From contig JACSVZ010000006.1 of the NCBI GenBank assembly GCA_014706295.1, forward strand, positions 30,851,629 through 30,915,628: a stretch of 64,000 nucleotides of DNA, written 5' to 3'. Of this stretch, positions 48,901 to 62,200 are shown one piece after another. The notes under the pieces were generated by a model. The model ran no database searches. It saw nothing but the letters and a program-made list of their open reading frames with translations, and had not been told where the DNA came from. Made by a program: the position numbers and the translations under genes. Positions within the stretch are counted from its first letter, which is position 1; every line of letters begins with the position of its first letter. This DNA is from Lycocorax pyrrhopterus obiensis. Taxonomy: Eukaryota; Chordata; Aves; Passeriformes; Paradisaeidae.

Positions 48901-51410
48901 GAATCCATAGGATGTTGCACATCAATTTAAGGGCATAGAAAAATCACTAAATATTCTTTCTTCCTACAAACAATCAAGTTATTGAGGCTCTTCAATACAT
49001 ATAATGGCAAAATATTATGTCACTAGAATAAATACAGTATTTTGCTGTAACTACAGGAAACAATCAAATGAAAGACAATAAGTAATGATTTTTTCAGGTA
49101 AATAGTACCTTTCCGCTATCTTCTGTTCCCCTCCTGCAGGGGAAATTACTGAATGTAGGACCTGCACCTTGCTCTCTGGTGCAGTCTGCACAAGAGTAAA
49201 AGTATACTGGGACCTTGCCCCACAGCATAGGATTTTACCTACAATAGCTATGAACTCAGCACTTCACGGTTCTTGGTGGACTCATAAGGGATATTAATGG
49301 CAATTTCATTGTGGTTTTCCCTCAGAAATTAAACATGGGTCAATAACTATGTTTTCACCACAAAGTTGTTCAGGGAAAGCTTTTTGTTTATAGAAAAATG
49401 TAACTATGCATGCTTTATAGAAAAATAAAAAGATCACAATGTCTTCTTATGTTGTTGTTTTACATTGCAAGAAAGAAAGTTCTGCTCAGTGTGATTGTAT
49501 CACCTAACTCAAACAATCATGATTAATTCCTCAGCCTGGAGTCTGTCATTCCTTACACAATTGAAGTTTAAGACCCTGGTTTTAAAATTTCTTTTCTCTC
49601 ATAATATTTTTAGTCTTATTCTTGTCATCTTCACCTTTATTTGAAGGATTTGATTTTGAAAGTCAGTTAACTGGGGTATAAAGGAAAGAAGGGCTGAAGA
49701 GTTTGATGGTACTTTTGGTACCAGCACTTTCCACCTGATGGTGTCTAATAGCTGTTACAGATGACTCACACATGCCAGAAACAAGCAGAGATTTGCAAGC
49801 ATTGGTTTCAATATTGATGTGGCTCAGTTTAAACTTCTTTTGCTTTGCAAGCCCCATACACATCTCCTGTACCAAAATAAAAAAAAGAGTACTCTATCAA
49901 ATGTCTGCAACATTTCCTTGGCACACATACCACCAGGAGTAGATGGTCCTTCACTGAGAGTGGCTTTGTCAAATAGTTGTGTGTTCACAGCTCCACTGAC
50001 CCATATTATCCCCTTCTTCCAGAATTCACTTCTGCTGCTACAATTTTTTTTTCTTTTTAGTTTTAACGTATATGGTGGTGGTAAAGCTAGCACTTTCTGG
50101 GGATTTGCTTGTTTGTGTGTTTGTTTTTAATGTCCCTCACTGCCCAATTCCTCTCTTCAGGAAAACCTAACACTGCTTCAGACTGTCTCTATTCACTAAG
50201 AGCAAAGATAGTTGCATGAAATAGTCATAGGTACTGAAACAGAGACCAGAGTAATACAAAGCATCTGCTGTAACTTTACTTCAATTGTATTGTGTTTATG
50301 CATGAGAATAGGAACCAGTTCATTTTAAACTGTGAAAGTTTACCCTATGTAAGGATGAAAACCTTTCTTGTAAAGGCTGTAAGTTAAAAAATACATGGAT
50401 GTGAATATCCAGTGCTGTATTGTTACAGCCTTAAATGCATAAAATTCATGGTAGTATTAATTTATCAGATTATATTAATCATAGTATATTGGTACTTAGA
50501 TTAACTAATTCTCCTTATACATATTGCTGTAGTTATTTGACTGCATTTACAGTATTACTGCTTTGCTAAACATAAGAAATAGCTTCACAAAACCAGCAAC
50601 CAATCTCCCTCTATAGTATATGTAGGCTATATATTCTATTTTAGTCACTCCAGATCTGGCCCTTTCTGTGCCTAAGCCCAGACTTGCACCTTATAACAGC
50701 ATTTTCTAACCTCCGTTCATTGTTTTTATGGATTTTTCTATACAAGACAGGAATTCTTACATGAGATGAACTCTGTCAAGTCATGGCATCAGAATCTGAG
50801 TACAGAAGTGAGTTGTGTATTACAGGAAATACTATAACTGGAACACATGAACCAATGCAGGAGAAGCCTTACAAGGAGAGGTGCAAGTGCAGCAGTGACC
50901 TGACCAAAGGTGCCTTTGGTCCCCTCCTGTCCTGAGTGACCACCTGAACAGATGGAGCCCTAAGTCATGGAAAAAATGAACCCTGTTGTCGTTATGGAGA
51001 CACTGGTGGACATTTTACAGGAGTGTCCTGTAGACTGGGGGAATGATCTCTGGGTGTTCTATCAAAGGATCAGAAGAAGGGATGAGTATCTTCAGGTTTA
51101 TGTGTGAATGTCCTGGTACTTCTTTAGAGGAAAGTTTTCGCACACAAGCCACTTGTGTGAGGACATTGGCATAGTAAAATACACTATCTCAACTTGCACA
51201 ATCTGCTTCTTATTATCTTTATATCTGCCCTTATCTTGTTCAACACCCAGCTTGTGGCCTCCAGTGGTGGGTGTGCACCCCTCTGCACCTGAGCACTTAC
51301 TCTGTGCATAATCACCCACTGCCCTTGCAAATGGCTGATTTGCTTTGAGTATGAAACATTAACATTCCAGTGTCCCTCAGGTGGTTAATGAGGAGGTGTT
51401 GGATAATGTT
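46000..51410. other. AT-rich gene-free sequence
   Basis: No supported gene. A T20 run lies at 48397. At 49.66-50.09 kb the minus strand has two partly overlapping frames that could be joined by a very short intron (see findings). At 50.85-51.30 kb the sequence is GC-richer and could be an unrecognised remnant of the retroelement whose LTR follows. Confidence 0.5.
48397..48416. repeat. Oligo(dT) run, 20 bases
   Basis: Twenty T. The 9-mer TAGGTGTTT occurs on both sides (48345 and 48426), but the right copy does not abut the run, so this is weak evidence for a retroposed insert. Confidence 0.85.
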
Positions 51411-51414
51411 GGCT

Positions 51415-51438
51415 CTGAGCATGATATAATGGTATGGA
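51415..51438 (-). repeat. Short inverted fragment of the ERVL-like LTR family
   Basis: Read on the minus strand, these 24 bases match copy 1 of the LTR at 11722-11747 with one mismatch and one 2-bp gap; CTGAGCATGATAT is exact. The fragment stops 14 bp before copy 2, which has the opposite orientation. It may be the remnant of an inverted LTR copy or a small inversion made on insertion. Confidence 0.45.
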
Positions 51439-51452
51439 CCAAGGGTGGAGAC

Positions 51453-52007
51453 TGTGCTTGTTTTGGCCGGGATAAATTAATTTTTTTCAGAGTAGCTGTA
51501 TGGGGCAATGCTTCAGATTTTTACTGAAAACAGGGAAGTTTTCATTATAGTTGAGTAGTGCTTACAGTGCCAAGGCCTTTTCTGCTTCTCACCCTACCCA
51601 CCAGTGAGAAGGCTGTGGGGGAAGGGTTGGGATGGGGCACAGCTGGGACAGCTGATCCCAACTGACCCAAGGGATATTCCAGATCGTATGGCGTCGTGTT
51701 CAGCATGTAAACCTGGAAGAAAAAGAAGAAAGCAGAGTGGTGATGTTCTGAGCGATGGTGTTTGTCTTCCCAAGTCTGTTACCCGTGATGAAGCTCTGCT
51801 TTCCTGGGGATGGCTGAACATCTGCCTGCCCATCAGAAGCTGTGCATGAATTCCTTGTTTTGCTTTCCTTGCATGTCTTTTGCTTTACCTATTAAACTGT
51901 CTTTGTCTCAACCCACAAGCTTTCTCCATTTTACTGTTCTGATTCTCTCTCCATTCCATTGGGATGAGTTAGCGAGCAGTTGCATGGTGCTGAGTTGCCA
52001 TCTGGAA
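51453..52007 (+). mobile_element. Solo LTR of the same avian ERVL-like family, copy 2
   Basis: It begins TGTGCTTGTTTTGGCCGGG and follows copy 1 throughout: the AAGGCCTTTTCTGCTTCTCA phrase, the GACAGCTGATCCCAACTGAC phrase, TGTAAA in place of the TATA box (51706-51711), the gene-like TTTGTCTTCCCAAGT phrase, ATTAAA at 51891-51896 and the GAGTTGCCATCTGG end. The final GGTTAAACCACAACA of copy 1 is not recognisable, so the 3' end is decayed or lost and no target-site duplication can be assigned. It is more diverged from my remembered consensus than copy 1, so it is probably older. It lies in the same direction as copy 1 but 40 kb away, with no viral genes between. Confidence 0.8.
51891..51896 (+). 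terminator. LTR poly(A) signal ATTAAA
   Basis: This ATTAAA is in the same context as the copy 1 signal and is retained although the TATA box of this copy has changed. Confidence 0.6.
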
Positions 52008-52009
52008 TC

Positions 52010-55000
52010 TTTGGGTTTTTTAAATGAGATAAATGAGTGTGATCACGGAAACTGTTCTAACAGAGAGCTTATGTGGAGAAGAATATACCCAACAGATCAC
52101 ATAAATTTGAAGTTTATTTGGTTAGACAAAGACTATAATATGAAGTTAAGGCCATATTTAGGCCAGGTTAGCCAGTTCTAAATGGCTTTTTTTTCTAATT
52201 TGAATTTTCTTAGCCAACAAAATTACGTTTAACAATGTCTCGACCAACTTGGAATAATATTATCTTTTCTGTTTTAAGTTTTGCGTAAAAAGTGGGCAAC
52301 TTTATGATCCAAAAAAGGTTTTACATTTCAAATGACCAAAGATGGAGTAGTATCTGTGAATGTTTTTTTGTTATTTTGGGGGTGGGAGGTTTTGATATAA
52401 AGATATTGAACTTGCCATTTGTTGTTCCTATTCGGCTTACATTAGAAAACAATTGCTGCAAGTGCTATTGCGATTCAGGAATGTGGGAATTTTCATCATT
52501 ACTTCATATATACAAGAGTATTAAGAAAATTGACTTTTAACAATATTTTCCCTCTTTTCTGTCATAAAAACCTCTAAAATTCCCACCCAGTAAATCTGTA
52601 TTTCCCACCCAATATATTTTTTTTCTGGTCTTAGTTCCATCTTTATAACCCTAGAATTGCAAAATGAAGGAATGACTGCTTTATTTTGGGCTAACTTCCC
52701 TCAGACTTCTGTGTTTATGTTGTATCTAGCGTAGACTGTTGTACTCTACACAAAGTGTGATGAACATGTATTTGAAGTAAATTACACATATCCTTTGTTT
52801 CTGTGAGCTAAAGTGTCTTTAACAGGAACTTACATTTCTCTCTTCTGCAGGCTGAAGGCAATGAATTACTGAAAGTGAGAATGTGAAGACAATTAGATCT
52901 CACAAAACTATAACAATTACTTTAGGTAATGCCTCAGAAGTGACTGTGGTATATGTTGATGGCCCTGGGCCAGCTTTAAATTGTCCCTCGTACAGGCTAA
53001 TTCACAAAGAATAAGGGAAAAATTTTGAGCTGATATTATTAGAAACTTAATTTTCAGTCTTGAAGGATATCAGGAACTATATAGTCCATGCATGAAATCC
53101 TTGAACTATTCAATTTTATTAGAAAAATGCCATTTATTTTAGATTAACTGGAATTTTCTGTGCATACTAAGCTTGAATATATTTATGTAATGCGTAATTG
53201 TACTTTGTGGCACTGTAGTGGAAGTAATCTAGTTATATTAGTTGGGGTATTGCAATAATACAGTTATACTACTTTTGGCACCTGTGCCTGCCTAGATACC
53301 TCTACAAAGTATTGTACTGTGTATAATAGCAGTCTACTGCAAAAGAGAGACGACAGCTGCATGAAGAATGCTTGCTCTCATTCTAATCCTGACTTTTTGA
53401 ACTTAAAGTGTGGTGAATTGGGAGAGAAAAGAGAAAGCATATGCATTAAAATGGTTTAGTAGACATTTGTATCATGGTTTTGGAGTGTCTCAGTGAAACT
53501 GAACTGTGGATTTAAAAACAGATTAAAAATACCACACACTTCCTGAAACTAAGTTTTCAAAAGCAACTGTATATGAGTACTTGGGACTTCTACAATGCCT
53601 TTTCACGACTAAGTTACTTCAGTCAAGTGTAAAATCATGTTTAAATCCCCTGCAATTATTTGGTTAAATGAATGAGGTCTCATTCATTGAACAAGATTTT
53701 TAAAAATCGAGGGTAAAATATGCATTTCAAGAAACTCTAAGTGTAATGGTAGTGGAAACTGAAGGAAAAAAACCCCATGAAATTCTGGTGATACAGTAAT
53801 TGAATTTCAGTCTTCCACCCAGAAAATTCTCTGGATATGACAACTTTTCAGGGAATCTAGATGCATTTTTTTCTTCTATTACTGACTACAAAGTGAGAAT
53901 AGTACAGGTCTAAGTTACACAGTAACACGTCAATCAGCCTAGTGCAGTCAGCCCCCTGTGAAACTGGAGTCCGTGTGACAACAAGCAAAACCGTAAGGGA
54001 TCTAATCGTAGCATACAGTCTCATGCACAAGTGGTACCCTTTCAACTAACAGGGAGACAGACTACAGTCTGTCTGGGGAAGTCTGGGCTTTTTTGTATGA
54101 TAATATGTTAGCATGAGATGTTAGCATGACATTGCATGACATGTTAGCAACTAATACCATAATTGCCTAGAGATTACCTTGCTAACCTGCAGCTCATCAA
54201 TGTGAAAGTCAGGAGATCACCAAACTCATTATTTCAGTCCCCACTTGCCATCAAGCAGGAAAATCTAAATTTTATTTAAGCAATTGTTACGATTAGGCTT
54301 CATTGCCAAGTGGATTCATGTGATGGTCTTTTTAACTACTAATTTCTTAATCTTGCTGTTGTTTGCCAAATACATGGCCCATAAATTAGCTGTGAAATCC
54401 CAAGAATAGAAGAAAAATTCATATCCAATATTTTACATTCTGACAAACAGAGATATCACTTCAGTACTACACACACTTACCAATATTTTTTTACTGCATT
54501 TTTTTGAGTACTAGTACCAATGTTTGTAAGCACTTGTTTATTACACTAAGACCAAGGTTTGGTCTTCCCTCAATTTAGTGTATATTTGTATACAGTTTTA
54601 ATTACTACTGAAAGTACATTATGGCTGAACATGGCAGTTCAGTATGAGCCTAATCTGTTGTATACAAGCATACAAACTTTCTACTAGGCAGAAAATAGTT
54701 TCTATAATTTCCACCAAAATGATAATGTGGAATAGAGTAGATTATTTCAATAGCAGCAGACTTTTATGCAAGTGCTGGCATTCCTAGCATTGTCAAGGAT
54801 TAGTGTAATACTTTATCCTCCTCAGCACTGACTCTGGCTTTGTTGCAGAGTCCTGTTAGTAAAGGCATTGAATAATTGCCAAATTTCATAGTAAAACACA
54901 CTTCCTGAGTCAGGACTGAAATACCGTTGAAACAGCATTTGAAATGAAATTGTCACTGTCATATTACATTTAACCATACCTGAAATATATATTTGAAATT

Positions 55001-58000
55001 CTTACACAACATGATTTCAAAGGATGCAGTCCCTAATAAAGGCCAGTAAAACCAAAGGAAAGAAGAGGGCTTAAATGTGATATACTCATATGGTTTACTT
55101 TAAGTGATTTATGTGTACCATAATAAGAAACCATGATGTGCATGAGAGGAAAGTTTGAAACAACATAAAAAATATATAGGCTGTATTCTTGAGTAAATAG
55201 TTTTACTAAAAATGCATTCAATGTGGAAACAGCTCAGTAGATTTCAATATATAAGCTTTGAATTATTTTTTGACTGAGGGAACATGAAAAAGAGTGAAAG
55301 GAAATATGTGGGTTTTGGATTTATTTTTTGATGTTAGATGTCTGTATTATTTTGCTGTGATAAAGTAAAGCTTTTGATTCCACTTGTTCCAAACAACATA
55401 CGAATTAAAAAAGGTATCTTGTAGGCTGTTACAACAGCATTCTAATTCTGCAGCCTTTGCCTCTGCAAATACATAGACTGACAGATAACTTCCACATGAG
55501 AAGGCATATTAATGATATTTTTTGACTAGCCAAAAATTAGTAGAGTGTGTATGATTCTAGTGATGATTAATATTTGTTAGCTAAAAATTCCCACTTTCCT
55601 ATGAAAGAGCTTAGAGCTGAAAGACAGAAAAAAACAAGGAACATGTGCCTGCCCTGTGGAGTGCATGACTAAAAATGCTACATTTTACAAGCTACTTAAA
55701 TGATACAGCGTAGAATTTTTTCCAGTATTAAACATAATTGCACATGCTTAAAGGTGACAGAACTAAACTTAAGGGATATAAAAATAGATATAACACAGAA
55801 GTCACTAGTTTTCAAATAATCAGAAAGAGACTGCAATGAGGAATAGAATCTGCTTGCTGCAATGTCTGAGTTTGAAGGATGTTATGAAAATGGAAGGAAC
55901 TTTTCAATTTTGTTCAACATCACTGGAGTGTTAAGAAACTACAGAAGTCTTCTTGTGGTCAACACAATAAAGAATATTCTTTGGAGTGGAAGGGGAAATT
56001 AAAGAAACGATCTTCTGCATAGTGATATTTTTAATGTGCTAGCAAACAAAATATGTCTATCTTGAAAAAGCGTTATAAATTCAACCTATGCCCCTTGGAA
56101 ATAGTTATGCTTTGCAGAGAGCAGTGTTCAGTTTGCTTTACAGGTAAGTTTGACTGAATATGGCTTAAAGTGACTGATCTTTTTCTAGTAAAACTATGAA
56201 TGACTGATTGTTTTTCCCAGTTCGTAATCTGAATAGGAAAAATAAAATGGGCAAACTGTTTTTGAAGGGAACAAGAAATGTTCTCCTTCAAGATGCAAAG
56301 ACAAAATGGAGAATAGGGCTTACTGTCTGACTGGCATTATCAGCATCTGCTAATCTTTTCTGGAAGCATTCAGCTGTACCTATGGAAAAACTGCAGAGCG
56401 TGCACCTAACAGGTAGTTATTCTAGTGGACAACATTGCATCTATAAATTAAAAGATTGTACAGACAAGTGGACAGACATTAAGATTCTTATTTACATTAT
56501 TTACCTCATTTACCTTATATTTCCATGCAAAAGACCTTTAATAAAGTCCATATACTATTTTCACCTAATGGATGTCATTCAAATAAGAGAACTCAGACAC
56601 AGCCTGTAAAAAGCACATCCATTCACTCTCTTATTGCAATAATCCCTTTGTATATTGGTAGTATACATTCTGCCTTCCTTCTGAGGAGCATTTAACATTC
56701 AGAAATAATTATCTAACTAAAAACCAACTCCAGTAACATGATCCTTGAATTCACATTTCTTTATATGTGAAGCGAAACTTCCCTTAGCCTTGATTTTCAC
56801 TTCTGTTACCTGTCTCTAAGTAACACCACTCAGAGGCATGTGAAATATTCTAGTCTTTTTGGCCTACCTGAAGCCATTTGGTTACAATTGTGAGATAATC
56901 AATGGGTAAACATAGTCAGTACTGTCATACTTAGGGTTGTTTAGACCTAGCTTAGGCACTGTGTTGCACATATAAACTGTATTTAACTTGACTGAGGGAC
57001 CCATACCATGATGCTGAATGCTTTTCTTTAGTGTGGTTTGATTATATTCAACCTTAACGTTTGTCTGAGAGATCTTTTTAGGCAACTAATAGCCCTGACT
57101 TTGGTAGATTTTTATGAATTAGAATTTATCTACTGGAGTAATTGGCTGTTTTAGCAGTTCTTTAGGAGAAAGCAAGTAGCAGTCTGTGACTTAGTTTGAC
57201 AGTATTCTTATAACTCTGATCTCTTTCCTCTATTTGTTTTTACTTTTTTCAGTACTGCCCCAACTTTCTATTTAGCAACACTTACATTCCCCAGTGAGTA
57301 TATTTTATTATATTTCTGTGGCAAAATTTCAAAGCCTGGCAATGCAAATTTATACCAGAATAGGTACAGTGGAATAAATCAAGGCTTTGTTACTTATGGT
57401 AATGGCAAATCTCAATTCCTTATGTAACCAGAAAAAAGACATGAGGCTATAAAAGCAATTAAATAATTCTTATTAGCTGTAATACATCTCCCAGGTCAAT
57501 AGAATTGGAGAGATGAAGCCTGAGGGAGAATTTTTTTTAATAAATAGTTGTACATCTTTAGAAATACCATTCAAGAAAATCATACAATTTTATTTCAATA
57601 TCTATGACTCGGATATCTGATATGGCACCTTATTCATACAGCCCTTCTGTACTGACAATCCTTGAATACTTTCCAACACAAAAACCTTCAGCCTAAGGTA
57701 TTGACATTGATAAGAGTGCATTTAATACTTGGACAGTATTCATTGTCTGTATAGGTAGTGAACGGGTCTTAAGGGTCTTACTGGACCAGTTAAGGTTCTC
57801 ACGATTTTAAAATCAATTCTGTATAGAAATGAAAGTGAAAATTATAGAGAAAGGAAAGTAAAACAAATCCAAAAAACCCAAACCCCTGGTGAAGCAGATC
57901 AATCTAATTCAGACAGAGCAAAGACGAAGATGAGCCACATCAGTTGGGCAGTGTGCAAACAGTGATCAACAAGCCTTTAGTGAAAGGCTTTTATCCCCAA

Positions 58001-58960
58001 AAAGTGTTCAGATGTTGACAAATTACACAATACCTGCAAAATTTGAGCAGTTTTGTCTGTTTCAAATGAATTACAATGTGAATCATACCACATAAGTGTG
58101 AAATAAAAGAGACACCTTTAAGGAATGTAAGGACACATGTAAATAATTGTCTTGTCTATTCATAGGCATATAAATCAAGTTCTTCTGCCAAAATGGCAAG
58201 AAGGTATCTTTCATTCCATAGCAAAAGTTATGCTCATTTCCATTTATTTCAAACTGAAAAATAGTATATGCACTGACACTTTAATGCGCATTCTGTCTCT
58301 TGCTGTTCCTCTTGGTTGATCAAAGCTAATTTATAGCTCTGTCTTTTTCATAACTCTCAGCAAAGTATGGAGTTATCAATAAGGAATGAAAATGCCATTT
58401 TTCCATATAGATGATATGAGCTAAAATCTCATACACCATGGGGTTTACTTACTGAATAATAGCTGATTGGTGGCACTCAGTATAAGACACTCCACAGTCA
58501 TTTGTAAACCTTACAGTAACAAAGAGTCACTCCTTCAAAAAAAAGTATATTTCAGAGTTCAGAAAAAGAAATTGGAGATACTGTTTTAACAAATTAAAAT
58601 GGCAACATCTCATAAGTCAGACCATCAATAACTTTGATTATGCATCTTAATGTTGAAATATATGTTTGTGTCTTATCTGGAGATAACATAAATTAAGAGT
58701 TTATAGTACAGTGTGTAAGCATACATATGGATGCATAAACACATGTGCACTCATACAATGGAGCAAAAACCCAATCAATTTCCAGAAGCAATCATATTAG
58801 AAGCCAAGTTTAACACATAGTTCAAATTCTGCTCAGCTTTTTTGGGAACACCCTTTTTGCTATCATTGGCCTGTTTCTGCACATATAATTTTCCCTCCCC
58901 CAAAATGCTAAGAAAATCATAATGTTCTCCTTCCTTCCTGTCAAATGAGTGAAATCCTCC
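52010..58960. other. AT-rich gene-free sequence
   Basis: No gene, RNA gene or classified repeat was seen. All frames are under 85 codons and lack motifs. A short local repeat lies at 54105. Confidence 0.55.
54105..54149. repeat. Local repeat of ATGTTAGCATGA
   Basis: ATGTTAGCATGA occurs at 54105 and 54118 (13-bp period). A partial third copy, ATGTTAGCA, lies at 54141. TTGCATGACATG between them suggests slippage. Confidence 0.8.
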
Positions 58961-58989
58961 TGAAGCAAGCAAATAAGAAATCCACTTTT

Positions 58990-59250
58990 GCCAACCTGGT
59001 TTGTCAGTGCCTGCAATCACCTTGCAGCCTCTGCCTGGGTCAGAGCAGCTGCCCTGTCATGAGCAGCTTGGTGTGCAGCACTTGGGGGAAGTGCTGTGGA
59101 CAGTCTGTGTGAGCTCAGGGGGTGCTTTCTTTCTGACTTGTGGGCTGGTGGGTTGTAAGGAGCAGCACAGGCACTCACAAAGCATCTGCCCTTGTTTCCA
59201 GCTGGAGGTGTGGGAAACATGGTAACCTGCACTCCCAAGAGAGGTGGGAG
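58990..59250. other. GC-richer patch, unclassified
   Basis: A 260-bp GC-rich block with open frames on both strands (74 and 105 codons) but few CpG pairs and no recognisable protein. It may be a decayed interspersed repeat. An AATAAA near 59423 follows after AT-rich sequence, so an LTR is conceivable, but no ends were found. Confidence 0.3.
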
Positions 59251-59259
59251 GGTGTTTGC

Positions 59260-62200
59260 AGCTGTGTGAATGAACTTTTCTAGCAGGCTTTTGAGAAATT
59301 TATGGGTGTTTATTAACATATTGTAAGTGTGCAAAGTTGTAATTTATATGTGTTTTACTGGTCATATTGATCCTGACTGTATAGTTCACTGATTATGAGT
59401 TAATTAGTGTCATTTCTGAATCAATAAATGGTTTAAATCCTGATTTAAAATATGTGAAGTGAGCAGTTGTTCCTTGAGGCTCTATTCCAGCTCCAACTTT
59501 TTGGACACTAAATATGTAAGGGAGCCAAAAACTGTACTGTGTAGGAGTGAGTTGTCACTAGCCTGTTTTACACATGAAGGATTGTGATTTTGCTGTAAGT
59601 AATGATACTACTCTATCCTAGGCTATCCCTGTCTATACCAGCCAAGTATTACACATATATATACATAAGGTGTAAAAGAAAAACCGCTCCCTAAAATACC
59701 AGTCTATTTCCGCATATTGTCAGTGGAATAAACCTCCTTCTCTTTCTCTCTCTCTCTGCCTCCCTCCCAAATACTATCCAGAACATTATTATCTAATCTG
59801 CATATTTCCCTGAAAAAATGGCTACTAAATCTTGCAATTGTTTCTATATGTACAATAATAAATTTTAAGATTGCCTTGAGCAGCAATCCAGCTGGGACTG
59901 CAGAATGTTATTAATCTCAGTCCAATTCACTGTTGAAAATCAAGCTGAGAAAAGTGGTTCTAACCCTGTTTCTTGGACGTTGAGCCTTTGTGGCAAATGT
60001 TTGCAAACGTTTCTTTAGTGGGATAGTTTTCCCTTGGTCAACACACAGAGTCTGGCTTCTCCAGCTTTTGATAAAGTGTAGGTGGGTAACTTTAGGTGCT
60101 CTATGTCATTCATTGGAGGAATCTCTTCTCTACTGAGTAGGATAAATGATGCTTGACATCTAATAGCAGGGATGTATCAAGAGGCAGCCTGATCGAATCA
60201 CACCTAAGATAAGAAGACATGCAGGGTAGCAAGGAAGACCATCATTTTATTGATCTTCAGGAACATTATTTCTTTTCAAAAGCCTGATTTAGGGTGAAAG
60301 ACTCATACCATTTTTACTAGGAATTGTTTCACTAGAATTTTTTCTAATACTTTGGGTAGCCTATTGTTCTATCATGTGATGTTAAACATTACTCTTTTCT
60401 TTTCCCAGAAGTGTAGTATATTAAAAAAAGTAATTATTGTTAGCATTTATGCTTTTAAAAAAATTAATAAAAATATATATTTCAGATTAAATTATGTATA
60501 AAATGTAATTAATGTTGTCTTTATAGAAAGTTCAAAGTAGAGCAAATCATGTTTTATGGCATTTACAAAAACTGTCCTTTTAAAGGGCTGTTTCTATGAT
60601 ATTAGTAATTCCCTCCATATCGGAAAATGATGTAAAATTCCAGCTTGATTAAGAGTTAACAGTAAGTAACTCTTGATTGAGAGATAGTGTGAGACTACTT
60701 TTTCCAGGAGCTGGGAAGGGCTGTATTTTGAGTGAAAGTCCTAATTTAGTCCCTGAATTCCTCCTCTCTTGCAGGGAAAAGCAGCATGAGGGAGTTCATT
60801 AACTGCTGCAGAATTACTTTAGCTTTTTTTTGTATGGCAGACCAAGTTGTAGTGACCTAAGCAGTGGGGATTTTCCTGACTACCAACCACTGTCCTATAT
60901 GGAAAGGAGAGTGGTGAGGTTAGAACTGCTGTGAATAGAGGTCTTGCAGAGGTGACAAAAATATCTTCTCTTCTTTGCATACAAACCGCACTTTCTTCTG
61001 CTCCTTAGGACTTTCATGGAGAAAAGTTAAACATTTTATACTTGAATCGGTTGTCAGGAATGATAAACCTACTTTTCATAAAGCTTTTCTGGTTTGAAAC
61101 TGTAAACTTCTTATTAAAGAAACTGAAGTTCCTTTTCCATTCCTGAAAGCTGAGTTGAGTTCAACAAGTGGTTTAAAGTAGAAAGAGACAGTGACTTTTA
61201 GCTTTTAGCTTTGTCTCTAGAGTCTAGTAACCCATGTGAAGGAAATCTGGGTTAAGTGCTTTAAAGTTTCCTCTGGGAGAAGCCTTACAATACCACAATT
61301 TCTTCTTTAGCTTTGCAACACAGCATAGTCTTTGGAAGTCTCAGAAATAAGCTTAACGAACAATGAATTCAGCTGCATACTAAAGATGAGGGTTTTCCTT
61401 ATTGAGCATAGGCTTACAGATGACTGTAAATTTAATCTTTAGTGGTCTGGGTTAATGCAACAAGATATCTTAGATCCACAGGAATATGTAATTTAGATTA
61501 GTCATTTTCTAACACCGGAGTAGATAATTATATTATATTTCTGTTTTCCATATTACTCATCAGGTCTTCTGATCATTTCTGTGACTCTGACAGTAAAAAA
61601 CTTTAATTTATGTCTCCTTGTTTAAGTTCTTACTGCACTCTAGATTAAATGTCCATCAATATGGCAAAACCATGCCCCCATCGATACAACATTGATATCA
61701 CCAAATAAAAACCATATTTTCTGACAAGAACAACATTTCATTTTATACAATACCTTTCTGGAACAAAGTGACCTCATTTTCTTATACAGACATTTATGAG
61801 ATTTTCTTTAGGCTACAGTTTTTCCCTTTGAAATAAAACTTATGATAGTATTTAAAAGAGTTGCCATTTTTCTTTTAATCTGTTTCTTTGAATTAATCTT
61901 TAAAAGCTGGTTTCATAATACAAAAAATAAAATGGAAAAATTACATATCTTTATACAATATCTTTAAATATGTGAACAGAGAACATTGGTTTATACAGCT
62001 TTAACTGTTTATCTTCTCAGTGACAGCAAAGTGTTCTTTCATTAGGTAACCATGAAAGAAACTTACCCTTAACAGCAGAACTGAACATGGTCTTGCAAAA
62101 AGTTTTCACATGGTAGCTTATGGAAGGCAATTGAATAGAAAGCAGGCAATGAAAGTTCCACAGGAACTTACATATATACTGGTCTGCATCAGATAATTAG

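Noticed and set aside
11477..52007. The two same-family LTRs as the ends of one provirus
   Set aside because: They are 40 kb apart, differ clearly in decay, copy 1 has its own target-site duplication, and no retroviral genes lie between them.
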